The translations under genes and the position numbers were made by a program. Below, piece after piece: positions 34,163 to 43,796 of a stretch of DNA of 64,000 bases. Every line of letters starts with the position of its first letter. Position 1 is the first letter of the stretch. The stretch is from contig NZ_LGTQ01000006.1 in NCBI RefSeq assembly GCF_001306455.1, positions 372,001 through 436,000 of the forward strand, in the 5' to 3' direction. The DNA comes from Jiulongibacter sediminis. Lineage in GTDB: Bacteria; Bacteroidota; Bacteroidia; Cytophagales; Spirosomataceae. The notes under the pieces are model-generated. The model saw only the letters and a list, made by a program, of their open reading frames with translations. It was not told the origin of the DNA and made no database searches.

Positions 34163-35230
34163 ATGAATCGAAAACTAACCTATCTCTTTCTCTCCTTCAC
34201 TTTTTGCTTAACCTCCTTTGGACAAACGACCGATGAACTCGCTGGTCGGCTTCAGATTTTCCTTGGAACGCTTGATGCCAATGAAACAAATGCTACGCAT
34301 TACTCGTTTGACAACCCCCTGCGAACGGAATGGACCAACCTCCCCGTGGGTTTGCAGGACAGGCCGGGCATTCGCTATGGCGACCTGAGGGAAGAAAGCA
34401 AAATGGCTTTTCATGATGTACTTACCACACTTTTCAGCTCGCAGGGCTATCTGAAAACCCAGAATATCATGCACCTGGATGATTACCTGCTCGAAGTCTA
34501 CGAAATAGCCTACACCCGTAAAGAGGTGAATGACGAAGCCATGAAAGAAATACGGGCCCTGAACTGGGGTCATGGAAACTACTATCTCAGCATATGGGGT
34601 GAGCCTAAGGCTTCCGAAAACTGGGCTATGAAATTTGAAGGACACCACATTTCTGTCAATATTACCCAAACCGATGGTCAGCTGGCCATCACGCCATTCT
34701 TTCTGGGTTCAGACCCTTCCCGCGTGCGGGTAACTCAATACGCCGGTATGCGGCCGCTAAGTAAGGAAGAAGATTACGGACTGGAGCTGTTTAATATGCT
34801 CAGCGAAACTCAGAAAGCTCAAGCTCTCATCGCGATGGAATTTCCCAGAGACATTATCACCTCGCCGGATAGACCACAGATGCTCAGCAGCTACCAGGGC
34901 ATCAGAGGCAGCGAGCTAAACGAGGCCCAAAAAGCTCAATTGATGGACCTGCTGGAAGAATACCTGGAGAATTTTGAACGCGACCGGGCCGGGCACTACC
35001 TGCAATTGCTACATGATAAAGGACTGGACGATATCTATTTTGGCTGGGTAGGTGGCGATGCCCGCCAGACCAACCATTATTACGTCATCCATGGCCCGGA
35101 CTTCATGATAGAATACGATAACGCCGGCTGGAGCCGCCAAGGCGATCACATTCACACCATTTTCCGGGACAAAAAGAATGACTTTGGTGAGGACCTGCTA
35201 AAGGCTCATTACCATAAGTCAAAGCACTAA
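34163..35230 (+). CDS. DUF3500 family exported protein
   Basis: A 355-residue protein with a signal peptide (cleavage near LTSFGQ). Family cues are the N-terminal DNPLRTEWTNLP segment, GHHISVNITQTDGQL near 165 and the closing WVGGDARQTNHYYVIHG near 300, all typical of DUF3500. Function is not established; the His/Asp-rich late segment hints at a metal site but this is not shown. By eye this gene is more GC-rich than the gene that follows. Start ATG 34163. Confidence 0.85.
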   Translation: MNRKLTYLFLSFTFCLTSFGQTTDELAGRLQIFLGTLDANETNATHYSFDNPLRTEWTNLPVGLQDRPGIRYGDLREESKMAFHDVLTTLFSSQGYLKTQNIMHLDDYLLEVYEIAYTRKEVNDEAMKEIRALNWGHGNYYLSIWGEPKASENWAMKFEGHHISVNITQTDGQLAITPFFLGSDPSRVRVTQYAGMRPLSKEEDYGLELFNMLSETQKAQALIAMEFPRDIITSPDRPQMLSSYQGIRGSELNEAQKAQLMDLLEEYLENFERDRAGHYLQLLHDKGLDDIYFGWVGGDARQTNHYYVIHGPDFMIEYDNAGWSRQGDHIHTIFRDKKNDFGEDLLKAHYHKSKH

Positions 35231-35394
35231 AACTTTGCTCTCCGCGGCTTGAAGCTTCGTTTTGAGATGCCAAAACTTTGGTTTGAGAAATTGGTATTTA
35301 TGAGTTTACTTCAAATATCTGAGAGAGGCCACATATCACCATAACAAAGGCAACGCCTTTTCAGGGCAGGAATCGAAAATCATATTTATAAAGT

Positions 35395-35883
35395 ATGCGA
35401 TTGATTATAGGTGTCATTATTTTATTATTCTTAATCTTTTATTCATTAATGAATAATAGACTTGTTAAAACAGAATTAAAGTTTGAGGATGTATTACTCC
35501 AGAAAGCGTATCCCGTACAAAATGATCAATTGCGAGAACATGGTTTAGTTGAGATTGAAGTTTCTCCTACTATTTCTTTTCAAGAAAAGTCTTGGCTTAC
35601 GAGATCATATGGCCTCCCAATAAGGCACGATTATATAGTTTTGTTTGAAGGTCAAAGTTTGGGTTACAGTATTGAAAACCTGTTTTCGGTAGCTACCGGT
35701 GAAATTGTCGAATGGTCATTAACTTCGGATAATATATTTCTTGGCTCTATGGAAAACGTTGATTTACGCACTAACAGTTATCCCATTAATAAGACAAATA
35801 TAAAACTAGTAATTGTACAAACTTCGGATACTCTTTCTGTTGGAGAATCGGTGTTGATACAAACCCCTTTGTTATCACTTTAA
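35395..35883 (+). CDS. hypothetical membrane-anchored protein
   Basis: A 162-residue protein with one N-terminal membrane helix (about 3-19) and a beta-rich remainder. No family recognised. The gene is visibly AT-rich compared with its neighbours, isolated, and flanked by intergenic gaps of 165 and 208 bp. It may be recent acquisition. An imperfect small hairpin AAAGGC/GCCTTT lies 35 bp upstream (35346-35360). Confidence 0.6.
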   Translation: MRLIIGVIILLFLIFYSLMNNRLVKTELKFEDVLLQKAYPVQNDQLREHGLVEIEVSPTISFQEKSWLTRSYGLPIRHDYIVLFEGQSLGYSIENLFSVATGEIVEWSLTSDNIFLGSMENVDLRTNSYPINKTNIKLVIVQTSDTLSVGESVLIQTPLLSL

Positions 35884-36040
35884 GCATAGATTTTTGGGGC
35901 CTCCCTGAAGTCTCCAAATTTGTTGCTTCGATCTCATTAGTACTGATTGAATTCCAAAAATTGGCAAGGACTAAATTGAGGGAAATGTCCGCCTAAAACC
36001 TCTTAACCGCTTAGGTCAGTACTTCCATTAGTGGAAAAAA

Positions 36041-36085
36041 CTCATCCGATGACTCTTTTACAATTCTGGTTAGTCATCGGATGAG
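36041..36085 (-). terminator. strong terminator of the tetR-RND operon
   Basis: Perfect 14-bp inverted repeat (arms 36041-36054 and 36072-36085) with a 17-nt loop, followed on the minus strand by six T residues. It begins 6 bp after the RND permease stop, ending the nine-gene transcription unit. Confidence 0.92.
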
Positions 36086-36091
36086 GCGGAC

Positions 36092-39000
36092 TTAAACCTT
36101 TGGCGGTAAAAGTTTATACATCACCGGTGTTACAATCCGGGTTAAAATCAGAGAGGAGATCAAACCACCGATGATCACCAGAGCCAGCGGTGAATACAAA
36201 GGGGAATGCTCTAGCACCAGAGGGATTAACCCACCAATAGCTGTCAAAGTGGTCAAAACGATCGGAATAAATCGTGTTTCTCCAGCTTTTTCGATGGCTT
36301 CATCGATGGAAAGCCCCTCTTCTTTGCGGAGGTAATTGGTATAGTCTACCAGCAATATGGAGTTTTTGACTTCAATTCCCGCCAAGGCTATGATACCGAC
36401 GGTGGCTGTAAATGAAAGAGAATTTCCCGTCAGAAAAAGAATGCCCACGGCTCCAATGATTCCCAAAGGAATCACCGAAAGCACAATCAAAGAACTTTTG
36501 AAGGTCTTAAACTCCAACACCAGAATGGCCAGAATTCCGAAAACGGTGATGGCGATGATATTTCCCAAGCCACCGAAAGTCTCGGCCTGGCGTTCTATTT
36601 CACCAGCCATTTGGTAGCTGTAACCCTCCGGAAATTCTACCTGCTCCAGCTTTTGAGTAAATTCATCAAAAACGGAAGGCGTTAGGTAGCCATCCGCCAC
36701 AAAGGAAGAGACCAAAACATAACGCTCCAGATCACGGTGATTGATGGCATTTGGAGAAGTCTCAAAAGCGACCTTGGCCAGCTGTTTGAGTGGAATCTGA
36801 GCCCCATTTGCGGCGGCCACAAATACTTTGTCAAAAACTGAGAAATCCGGTTTTTCGTTTTGTTTTACCCCTACATTGATTTCCAGTTCATCTCCGTCGT
36901 CGGTTCGATAATATCCTGCGTTGAGGCCGGAAATAGCCATTCTGACAGCTTTGTCTATTTCTGCAGTCGGGATGCCCATCATCCCAGCTTTGTCCTTGTT
37001 GATCTGTACTCTCAGGTCAGAGTTTGTTTGTTTTGAGGCATTATTGACATAGATTGTTCCTTCAGTATCCAGATAAGTTTGTTCCACCTTTTTGGCTAGT
37101 TTCGTCAGGACATCCATATCGTCACCGTAAATCCGAATGGCCAGAGGAGCCGCTACAGGCGGACCTTGCTCAAATTCCTTCACGGTAATTTCAGCACCAG
37201 GGTATCCTGCAAACTTTTGACGCAATTCATTGATTAATACCGTTCTGGCCGGCACTTCGGTGTCTTCTTTAAGCTGAACAAAAAGCTGGGCAAAATTGGG
37301 TGATGAGCCACCACGCGGTAAAACATTATAATAGATGCGAGGATTGTCTTTTCCGACATTGGAGGCATAGTTTCTAACCAATGGCTCCTCGTCAATGACC
37401 CCTTCCACAAATCGAACAACTTCATCTGTGGTGCTGAGGTTGGTACCCAGAGGTGTGTTGATATTGACCAGTAATTGTGGCTTCTCAGAACTTGGAAAAA
37501 CGCTAATACCTATGACTTTGATGAGGCCCAGACTGCCCGCAAAAATGGCAACAGCAATCAGTAAAGTGATGACGGGGTGTCGTAATGACCAATGCAATAT
37601 TCTACGGTAAGAACTCTCAATTCCTTTTTTCATGTATTGCAGCACTACGTTGCCTTCTTCGCTACTTTCTCTGGGCATGATCAGACTCGCCAGAAAGGGC
37701 ACTATCGTAATGGAGACAAAGAGGGAAGCAAGGACGGTTGTGATCACCGCCATAGGCAAACTGCGAATAAATTCTCCCGAAGCCTCCGGCAAGAAGGTCA
37801 GTGGAAGAAAGGCAAAAATCAAGGTAGCCGTACATCCCACCACAGCAAGGCCTATCTGTTTTGTAGCTAAAACGGCCGCCTCTTTTCGGGAATATCCTTC
37901 CCTTAAAAAACGGGCAATATTCTCTACCACCACAATAGAATCATCCACCAGAAGCCCGAGAGCAATCACTAAACCTACCACCGAAAGCTGATTGATTCCA
38001 AAACCCAGAACATCTAATCCGGTAAGGCCGATAGCCAAAGAAAGCGGAATGGAAACCATCACGATCACAGCGGCACGGAAACCTAGCGGAATCAGGGTAA
38101 TCAGAACCAGCAGAATGGCAATGCCAAAATCACGGGCGAGACCGAGCAGTCGGTTCGATACACTCTCGGCCTGATCAAACGACTTTTCAAAAGCAAAATC
38201 ACCAGACAATTCACTTTCAAAGCCTTCAATTATGGGCGTGATCTCTTCATTTACCTCAAAAATATTGGTGTTGCTTTTTTGTGCAGCCGTCACAAAAACG
38301 GCTCTTTTGCCGTTAAGTCGGGCCAGATAGGTGCTTTCTTCATAGCCCAAACTCACCCTTGCAATGTCTTTCAGATAGGTTATTTGAGTTCCTGAGCTGC
38401 TGACCACCGTATTTTCAATTTCTTCAAGAGAGTCGTAAGAACCCGATGTTTTGACATTCAGCTTGCGATCACCGATTTCAATGGCTCCGGCAGGAATATC
38501 CATGTTTTCAGCCTGAATTAGCCCCAGAACTCTGTTGAGTGGAATTTTATACTGAGCCATCCGGTCGGTGTTGAGCTCAATATCCACCCGTTGGTTGGGG
38601 AAGGCATGTGTTTCCACTACTTTAAGGCTTTTGACACGTTCCAGTCGGTCTTTCAGCTCTTCGGCCTGTTCTTTCATCTCGGCATACGGAGCAGTTTCAG
38701 ATAGAATTGCACATTGAATGATATTTACCGTTTCTGGCGTGTAGCGTTGTACGTCTATGCTGTATATATCCTGCGGCAAACGGCTTTTGATGGCATTAAC
38801 CTCTCTTAAAGTTTCAGCAAACTTCTCATCATCGTCAATATGATGTTCAAACTCCACATTCATCACAGCCAGCCCATCAGCAGCTGTGGAGAAGATATTT
38901 TTGACATCATCAAGCGTGTTAAGTCTTTCCTCTATGGGGTCTACCACCAGCTTCTCCATGTCCTCAGGTGATGTTCCGGGATAGACCACAATAACCGTAT

Positions 39001-39133
39001 TGAAAGTGGCCTTAAGAACGGGATCTTCAGACTTTGGCATATTCAGCAAAGAGCTGATGCCGAGAACTACAATCATCAGGAAAATGATGATGGTAAACTG
39101 ATAATTTTTGACCGAAAACTCTGCTATTTTCAT
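36092..39133 (-). CDS. RND efflux permease (HAE1-like AcrB family)
   Basis: A 1013-residue inner-membrane proton-driven pump. The proton-relay aspartates are in TM4 (GLLVDDSIVVVEN, near 400) and the TM10 lysine in EVKNSILLVDYTN near 930; twelve membrane helices and two large periplasmic loops are recognisable. The VDD-S pattern fits multidrug pumps rather than metal pumps, which have DE-type motifs. It is the last gene of the operon, overlapping the adaptor by 4 bp. Exports lipophilic or organic compounds with the adaptor and TolC. Confidence 0.95.
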   Translation of the reverse strand: MKIAEFSVKNYQFTIIIFLMIVVLGISSLLNMPKSEDPVLKATFNTVIVVYPGTSPEDMEKLVVDPIEERLNTLDDVKNIFSTAADGLAVMNVEFEHHIDDDEKFAETLREVNAIKSRLPQDIYSIDVQRYTPETVNIIQCAILSETAPYAEMKEQAEELKDRLERVKSLKVVETHAFPNQRVDIELNTDRMAQYKIPLNRVLGLIQAENMDIPAGAIEIGDRKLNVKTSGSYDSLEEIENTVVSSSGTQITYLKDIARVSLGYEESTYLARLNGKRAVFVTAAQKSNTNIFEVNEEITPIIEGFESELSGDFAFEKSFDQAESVSNRLLGLARDFGIAILLVLITLIPLGFRAAVIVMVSIPLSLAIGLTGLDVLGFGINQLSVVGLVIALGLLVDDSIVVVENIARFLREGYSRKEAAVLATKQIGLAVVGCTATLIFAFLPLTFLPEASGEFIRSLPMAVITTVLASLFVSITIVPFLASLIMPRESSEEGNVVLQYMKKGIESSYRRILHWSLRHPVITLLIAVAIFAGSLGLIKVIGISVFPSSEKPQLLVNINTPLGTNLSTTDEVVRFVEGVIDEEPLVRNYASNVGKDNPRIYYNVLPRGGSSPNFAQLFVQLKEDTEVPARTVLINELRQKFAGYPGAEITVKEFEQGPPVAAPLAIRIYGDDMDVLTKLAKKVEQTYLDTEGTIYVNNASKQTNSDLRVQINKDKAGMMGIPTAEIDKAVRMAISGLNAGYYRTDDGDELEINVGVKQNEKPDFSVFDKVFVAAANGAQIPLKQLAKVAFETSPNAINHRDLERYVLVSSFVADGYLTPSVFDEFTQKLEQVEFPEGYSYQMAGEIERQAETFGGLGNIIAITVFGILAILVLEFKTFKSSLIVLSVIPLGIIGAVGILFLTGNSLSFTATVGIIALAGIEVKNSILLVDYTNYLRKEEGLSIDEAIEKAGETRFIPIVLTTLTAIGGLIPLVLEHSPLYSPLALVIIGGLISSLILTRIVTPVMYKLLPPKV

Positions 39134-40161
39134 GGCTTCGCTATGTTTACGGTTTCACCATCCGAGAGGAAATTGGCCCCTCGTAAAACCACCTGATCAT
39201 TCTCAGATAGACCGGCCGTAATTTGAACTTGCTCTCCCTGCAATTCGCCGAGTTTAACAGGTCTTTTCTCCACTTGCTTTCCTTGAAGGAGAAAAACTGA
39301 AGCCGAGGAGCCGTCTGCTCCCACGACCGCAGCCAGGGGAAGAAACAGGCCACTTTTTTCAGAAGAAGGATAAATCGTAGCTTTTGCCACAAAACCCGAA
39401 ATGAGCTTTTTTCCCTGACTGTCAAGGCTGAGTTCCACTTCGTACGTTCCCGTACTTGGATTCACTGTTTGGGCGATCTGACTGATTTTGGCCGGGAAAT
39501 CTGCACCAGAGTATGCATCCAATGAAACCATTGCTTTATCTCCTGTTTTGAGTTTCACAATGTCCTTGTCTGCAAGACCAATATTGACATTAAAAGAAGA
39601 AGTACCGGTACCCAAGATCAGAGCCGGTGCAAAAGGCGTGATAAGCTCTCCCTGCTCAGCGATTTTCATCAAGACTTTCCCCGCTTGCGGAGCATAAATG
39701 CGGGATAGTTTCTGATTATACGTGGCTGCAGAGAGTTGCTCTTTGGCCACATCATATGCCGTAGTAGCATCCTGAAGGTTTGACTTTGTGACCAATTCGT
39801 CTTCATAAAGTCCTTTGACTTTTTCAAGATCTCTTTCAGCTTTTTCAAAGCCCAGTTTTGCCTGATTTACGCCAGCTTCTATTTCAGACATATCAAGCTC
39901 AGCCAGTAATTGACCTGCTTTTACATACTGCCCTTCATTGACATACATTCTCTTAATCAGACCGCCGGTTTTAAAAGCAAGTTTTAGCTCAGCTTTGGAG
40001 CTTAATACTCCGCTACCTGTAATTTCATCTGAGAAGCTTTTTAGAACGGGCTTTGTGAGAGTAACTGCAGTTGTTTCCTCTTGTTGAGTCACTTGTTCAG
40101 CCTTTTCTTCTTGGCCGCAGCCAAGGGTCAAAAGGGCCAGGAGGTAGATCGTTTTCTTCAT
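39130..40161 (-). CDS. RND periplasmic adaptor (membrane fusion protein), lipoprotein
   Basis: A 343-residue adaptor of the AcrA/HlyD group. N-terminal signal with lipobox LTLGC (C14). Order: lipoyl half (VNEGQYVKAGQLLAELD), alpha-hairpin (about 90-150, NQAKLGFEKAERDLEKVKGLY), second lipoyl half (IYAPQAGKVLMKIAEQGELI), then beta-barrel and membrane-proximal domains with PSTGTYEVEL. Bridges the permease at 36092-39133 to the TolC protein. Overlaps the permease start by 4 bp. Confidence 0.93.
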   Translation of the reverse strand: MKKTIYLLALLTLGCGQEEKAEQVTQQEETTAVTLTKPVLKSFSDEITGSGVLSSKAELKLAFKTGGLIKRMYVNEGQYVKAGQLLAELDMSEIEAGVNQAKLGFEKAERDLEKVKGLYEDELVTKSNLQDATTAYDVAKEQLSAATYNQKLSRIYAPQAGKVLMKIAEQGELITPFAPALILGTGTSSFNVNIGLADKDIVKLKTGDKAMVSLDAYSGADFPAKISQIAQTVNPSTGTYEVELSLDSQGKKLISGFVAKATIYPSSEKSGLFLPLAAVVGADGSSASVFLLQGKQVEKRPVKLGELQGEQVQITAGLSENDQVVLRGANFLSDGETVNIAKP

Positions 40162-40182
40162 GGGAATATCTTTTAAGGTCTG

Positions 40183-41517
40183 TTAAAGACCGGTTACTTT
40201 TTCTAATTCTGCTTTTTTCAAGCGGAGGTTAAATCTGGCTAATGAGGCCGTCAGGCTGGCTACCTGATGGTCATTCTGAGCCTTGAGTACCTCGATATAA
40301 AGTGCTGAGTCGTTTTTGTATTTTTTCTCAACCATGTTTAGAAGTTTTTGAGTGCTTTCTAAGGCTTTTTCTGATGCCTCGAGATTCTCCTGAGCTCCTT
40401 TGAATTCAAACCAGGCCTGAGCCACCTGCATTTTAATCTGTTGCTGTATTTCACTCTCTTTCGTTTGGAGAATATGTTGCTGAATTTTGGTTTGTTCTAT
40501 CTTATGTTTCTTCTCTTTTCCGTGGAATAAGTCCCAGTTTAGCCCTATCTGGGCTAAAGCGTAACCCTGATCTTTAAAGGTGTACCCAAAACCCTGAAAA
40601 CCCAGATTGCCGCCAATAAAGAATGATGGAAGTACTGCATTTTTTTGTTGCATGAGCAATAGTGAATTATTGACTTGTTGACCGGTTCTGATTTGTTCAA
40701 ATTCCGGCCTTTTTTGAAGGGCACTCAATTGCAGATCCGCTAACGATTTTGAGAGTGATGTCATGAGCATCAGGGTGTCTGCTTCAATCATGGATTCGGC
40801 CTTTCTGTTGATTAAAAAGTTAAAATAGGCTGCAGCCACTTTGCTGTTTTTTCTGGCGGTGGCTTTCTCTCCATCCAACTTATTGATTTCATACTCAGAT
40901 GAGTAAATGACATCTTTCAGGGCAGCATCTTTTTCTACTAGTCGATTGTTAAAATCAAGGTATTCCTGCAAAAAATCTCCCGATTGATTATAAATTTTGA
41001 TGGCCTCAAGGCTTTGAAGGTATTGATAGTAGGCAGCCTCAATCTGATATTTCAGCTCATATTCAAGTAACTTTCTTTTCGCTTCTTCCGAATTGGCCAG
41101 TTCTGTTTTGACTTGGATACCATATTTAATATCAGAATTAAATAGAGGGAGCTGAAAAGTCAGTTTAGTCTCGTGAAAGTTATGTGGCAAAAACTGAATT
41201 TGCTGATTATCAAGGATAGGAAACTCATTGCTTTGCGTCAGCTGATTCAGTGTTCCGTAAACTGGATTTAGCAAATCTCCGATGGGAAAATCAATTTTAC
41301 GACCGCCGGCGGCAACCGTGTAGTTCGGTGCAAAGGCAATTTTCGGATAAAGGTTGGACTTTGCTTCGTCAATGGCTCTGAGAGATTTCTCAATTTCAAG
41401 ACGCTGCTGCTTCAAAGCAAGGTTTGAACTCAAACCCTCCTGAATATAATTCTCCAATATGGCGGATTGAGCATTAGCCAAAAAGGGGAGAAAGAGTAGT
41501 GTTAATAGTTTTTTCAT
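40183..41517 (-). CDS. TolC-family outer membrane efflux protein
   Basis: A 444-residue outer membrane factor. Signal peptide ends near LFLPFLANAQ. The two long coiled-coil/beta repeats of TolC are visible, with a central NRLVEKDAALKDVIYSSEYEIN-type helix and C-terminal heptads (EASEKALESTQKLLNMVEKKY). It forms a trimeric channel for the RND pump. 21 bp before the adaptor and 4 bp overlapped with the oxidoreductase gene upstream. Confidence 0.92.
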   Translation of the reverse strand: MKKLLTLLFLPFLANAQSAILENYIQEGLSSNLALKQQRLEIEKSLRAIDEAKSNLYPKIAFAPNYTVAAGGRKIDFPIGDLLNPVYGTLNQLTQSNEFPILDNQQIQFLPHNFHETKLTFQLPLFNSDIKYGIQVKTELANSEEAKRKLLEYELKYQIEAAYYQYLQSLEAIKIYNQSGDFLQEYLDFNNRLVEKDAALKDVIYSSEYEINKLDGEKATARKNSKVAAAYFNFLINRKAESMIEADTLMLMTSLSKSLADLQLSALQKRPEFEQIRTGQQVNNSLLLMQQKNAVLPSFFIGGNLGFQGFGYTFKDQGYALAQIGLNWDLFHGKEKKHKIEQTKIQQHILQTKESEIQQQIKMQVAQAWFEFKGAQENLEASEKALESTQKLLNMVEKKYKNDSALYIEVLKAQNDHQVASLTASLARFNLRLKKAELEKVTGL

Positions 41518-42095
41518 CTGCTATCGCGTTTTCCCAATTGATTGACCTTGGTGAGCCATTTGGACCTGAAACTATCCTTTGACAGCCGAATGGGGCCAAT
41601 AGAAGTTACTTTCACAGGCTCTATACCGGTAAACTCAAAGGTTAGTTTTTTAACTGCCCGTATGCCCGGAGCCCAATAGTAAAGCCAGTAATACCAGGCG
41701 GGCTGATCCATTGTAGCGATAACTCTACCGGTTTTTCCTTTGAGTAGTTTTTCCCAAGAGATGATTGTGTTTTCTTTTTTCTGAAAAGCGAAACCTGGCA
41801 AAAACAGTCGGTCAAAAAACCCTTTTGCCATGGCAGGTAAGCCTCCCCACCAAAGTGGATGGATGATTGTGATATGATCTGCCCACTTGATTTTTTCCCA
41901 TGCGTCTAGCAGGTCCGGTTCCAGTTCAGTGCGTTTGCGATAGCCGTATTTCAGGTTTGGGCTAAACTCAAGATCACGAATGATAATTGTTTGAACTTCG
42001 GCGTTCTGACCTATTCCGTCCATGTAAAACTCCCCAAGAGCCTGACAATAGCTCTCCGGGTCAGGGTGAGCTTGAATGAGTAATAGCTTTTTCAT
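41514..42095 (-). CDS. NAD(P)H-dependent oxidoreductase, flavodoxin-like fold (MdaB/KefF type)
   Basis: A 193-residue flavoprotein of the quinone-reductase family. FMN/FAD-binding start LLIQAHPDPESY, and the family block HPLWWGGLPAMAKGFFDR (about 79-96). These enzymes reduce quinones or nitro-compounds by two electrons, avoiding semiquinones. In this operon it could detoxify the compounds exported by the pump, or generate their reduced form. Stop overlaps the TolC gene by 4 bp. Confidence 0.9.
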   Translation of the reverse strand: MKKLLLIQAHPDPESYCQALGEFYMDGIGQNAEVQTIIIRDLEFSPNLKYGYRKRTELEPDLLDAWEKIKWADHITIIHPLWWGGLPAMAKGFFDRLFLPGFAFQKKENTIISWEKLLKGKTGRVIATMDQPAWYYWLYYWAPGIRAVKKLTFEFTGIEPVKVTSIGPIRLSKDSFRSKWLTKVNQLGKRDSR

Positions 42096-42112
42096 GCGGT
42101 TGTTGTTTTTTC

Positions 42113-42547
42113 TTAGTGCGGGAAGGCCGTTTTAATAAGGTTTGAGCTTGCTTTTGCTCTTAATTTCCCCTCTGAACCGAATATTTTTGCCTCTACATGA
42201 GCCATAGTTCTTCCTGCTCTTACCACCTCTGATTGTATGGTGATAGTCTCGCCCACTTGGGATGGTCTTAGAAAATCAATATTCAAGTTGATTGCTGCAA
42301 AAAACTCGGGTTGATTTAAAGTGAAGGTTGTCATGCCCATCACCTCATCAAAAATGGCAGCATAAGCTCCGCCATGTATCATCCCGGCAGGGTTCGCAAA
42401 TTCTGGCCTAACCAGATATTCCACCTTGATAAAACCTTCCTCGGCTTCTATCAATTTACCGTTGAGCCACCGACCAAAGGGCGACGGACTTCCGTCTTTT
42501 GCTTCTTTGCCAATACTCTGTTTAAAAAATTCTAATCCGTTTGTCAT
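42113..42547 (-). CDS. PaaI-like hotdog-fold thioesterase
   Basis: A 144-residue hotdog protein. The segment NPAGMIHGGAYAAIFDEVMG carries the HGG(A) motif and the catalytic acid; LNIDFLRPSQVGETI is the following strand pair, and AGRTMAHVEAKIF ends the family block. Typical PaaI thioesterases hydrolyse aryl-CoA thioesters. Start overlaps the last base of the DUF4260 stop codon by 1 bp. Substrate unknown; it may release a CoA-bound aromatic intermediate. Confidence 0.88.
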   Translation of the reverse strand: MTNGLEFFKQSIGKEAKDGSPSPFGRWLNGKLIEAEEGFIKVEYLVRPEFANPAGMIHGGAYAAIFDEVMGMTTFTLNQPEFFAAINLNIDFLRPSQVGETITIQSEVVRAGRTMAHVEAKIFGSEGKLRAKASSNLIKTAFPH

Positions 42548-42900
42548 TATTGGTTTCCAATTTTACCCAAATGGGTGTCGTGAAAAGATGTTTCGTATTT
42601 GAGGCCATATCCAAAGATTCTGTCCATGGCCGAGTGAGCCAAAAGGATGGCTCCGGCCAAAGAGATAGCATCATTCTTTAGATAATAACCCAGAAAGATG
42701 ATGAATACAGCTAAAAGCTTATGATGAAACAAGTTGTAAAACCAGGCTCCCACTTTAGGGTTTACTAAATAGCCTACCATGCTGAGGTCAGGTAGAAGGA
42801 TAAGTGCCGGAAACCACCACCATGCGAAATCCAGCAGGCTGAAAAGCCAGATGCCTAGGGCAAACTGAGCAAGTTCTTCTAAGGTCAGGAGCTTTTTCAT
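42547..42900 (-). CDS. DUF4260 family small membrane protein
   Basis: A 117-residue membrane protein with about three to four helices. The pattern FAWWWFPALILLPDLSMVGYL and the terminal GYGLKYETSFHDTHLGKIG are typical for DUF4260, which commonly lies next to regulators and redox enzymes. Function unknown. Overlaps DUF4188 by 4 bp (ATGA) and the thioesterase by 1 bp. Confidence 0.87.
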   Translation of the reverse strand: MKKLLTLEELAQFALGIWLFSLLDFAWWWFPALILLPDLSMVGYLVNPKVGAWFYNLFHHKLLAVFIIFLGYYLKNDAISLAGAILLAHSAMDRIFGYGLKYETSFHDTHLGKIGNQ

Positions 42901-43361
42901 GAATCTTGATTTATACGTTTTCTGGCGGTTTGATACTTGTTTTCAGAGATTTCTGTTCCAATGAACCTGCCAAGGCCAAAAGGTGGCATATTGCCGTAGA
43001 CGGTTTCATACTGACCTGCTTTTACCAAATAGGTTTCGTGCCAAATGCCCACTGCTCCGTCGTTTTTTTTCGCTTTTTTGTAAAATTCAATCCATGCCGG
43101 GTAATGAGTTTTCTGCCTGTCGTTTGCAAAGGCTTCCAGTTTTTCAAAGGATTCCCAGTATTGAACCATGATAGTTGTGCGGCCACCCCAACCTTCAGCA
43201 CCCAGAAATCCACTCTCGGGATTTGCGTGAAGCTCTTTCAGCATTCTGGGCATGGCCATACCTGCCTGTAAAATGGCAGGGATATTCCACCATTTATTGA
43301 CTCGCATTCCGATCAGGAAAACAACAAAGTCTTTATCTTTTCTGGCTGATACTCTTTTCAT
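42897..43361 (-). CDS. DUF4188 (Af470-like monooxygenase) family protein
   Basis: A 154-residue protein of DUF4188. As I recall, Pfam has linked this family to the fumagillin-pathway monooxygenase Af470; catalysis is unproven in bacteria. Cues are FVVFLIGMRVNKWW near residue 12 and VQYWESFEKLEAFAND near 65-80, resembling dimeric ferredoxin-like ABM monooxygenases, and a late GIWHETYLV segment. The ATG at 43361 overlaps the DUF3995 stop as ATGA; a longer start at 43367 or 43400 is possible. Confidence 0.85.
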   Translation of the reverse strand: MKRVSARKDKDFVVFLIGMRVNKWWNIPAILQAGMAMPRMLKELHANPESGFLGAEGWGGRTTIMVQYWESFEKLEAFANDRQKTHYPAWIEFYKKAKKNDGAVGIWHETYLVKAGQYETVYGNMPPFGLGRFIGTEISENKYQTARKRINQDS

Positions 43362-43792
43362 AAACATAAAGCGATTAATGTGATGGAGAGAAATAAGCAA
43401 AGTGGCACGTATAGTGAGCTGTCTTTTTGTGCAAAAGGGGTAGACTTTACTTTCTTAAACAGGCCCAGATAATTAAAATCCCCGAGTGCTCTAAGGGCAA
43501 AAACACCGGCAATTGTATATCCGACCGGGGTGGCCCAACCCTCTAAAAGGTTTAACCAATGACCCAGTTCAAGTGCTACTAATCCAAAAAATGTAAGTCC
43601 AACTGCCACTGCCAATGTTGGTAATTTGGTTTGAAGACTGTTATCAAACTTCATCAACTTTTCGCCGCTTTCTTTTGTAGGGAATGCAACATTTAATGCC
43701 CATTTACCTCCGGCAAACCAGTACAAATGAATGACTGCCAGAGCGATGAAAACAAAGAAAACAAACATTGAGAGGAAGCTTTGGGTATTCAT
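43358..43792 (-). CDS. DUF3995 family membrane protein
   Basis: A 144-residue membrane protein with four helices and the motif HLYWFAGGKWALNVAFP (near 18-34) seen in DUF3995. Also FALRALGDFNYLGLFKK in the C-terminal half. Function unknown. The ATG at 43792 lies 4 bp after the TetR stop; an open extension to 43834 is less likely as it would overlap tetR. Its stop overlaps the DUF4188 start by 4 bp. Confidence 0.85.
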   Translation of the reverse strand: MNTQSFLSMFVFFVFIALAVIHLYWFAGGKWALNVAFPTKESGEKLMKFDNSLQTKLPTLAVAVGLTFFGLVALELGHWLNLLEGWATPVGYTIAGVFALRALGDFNYLGLFKKVKSTPFAQKDSSLYVPLCLFLSITLIALCL

Positions 43793-43796
43793 AGTC

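Noticed and set aside
37592-37991. Overlapping plus-strand frames inside the RND permease gene
   Set aside because: Antisense to the TM4 region with VDD; only chance frames with no start signal or motif.
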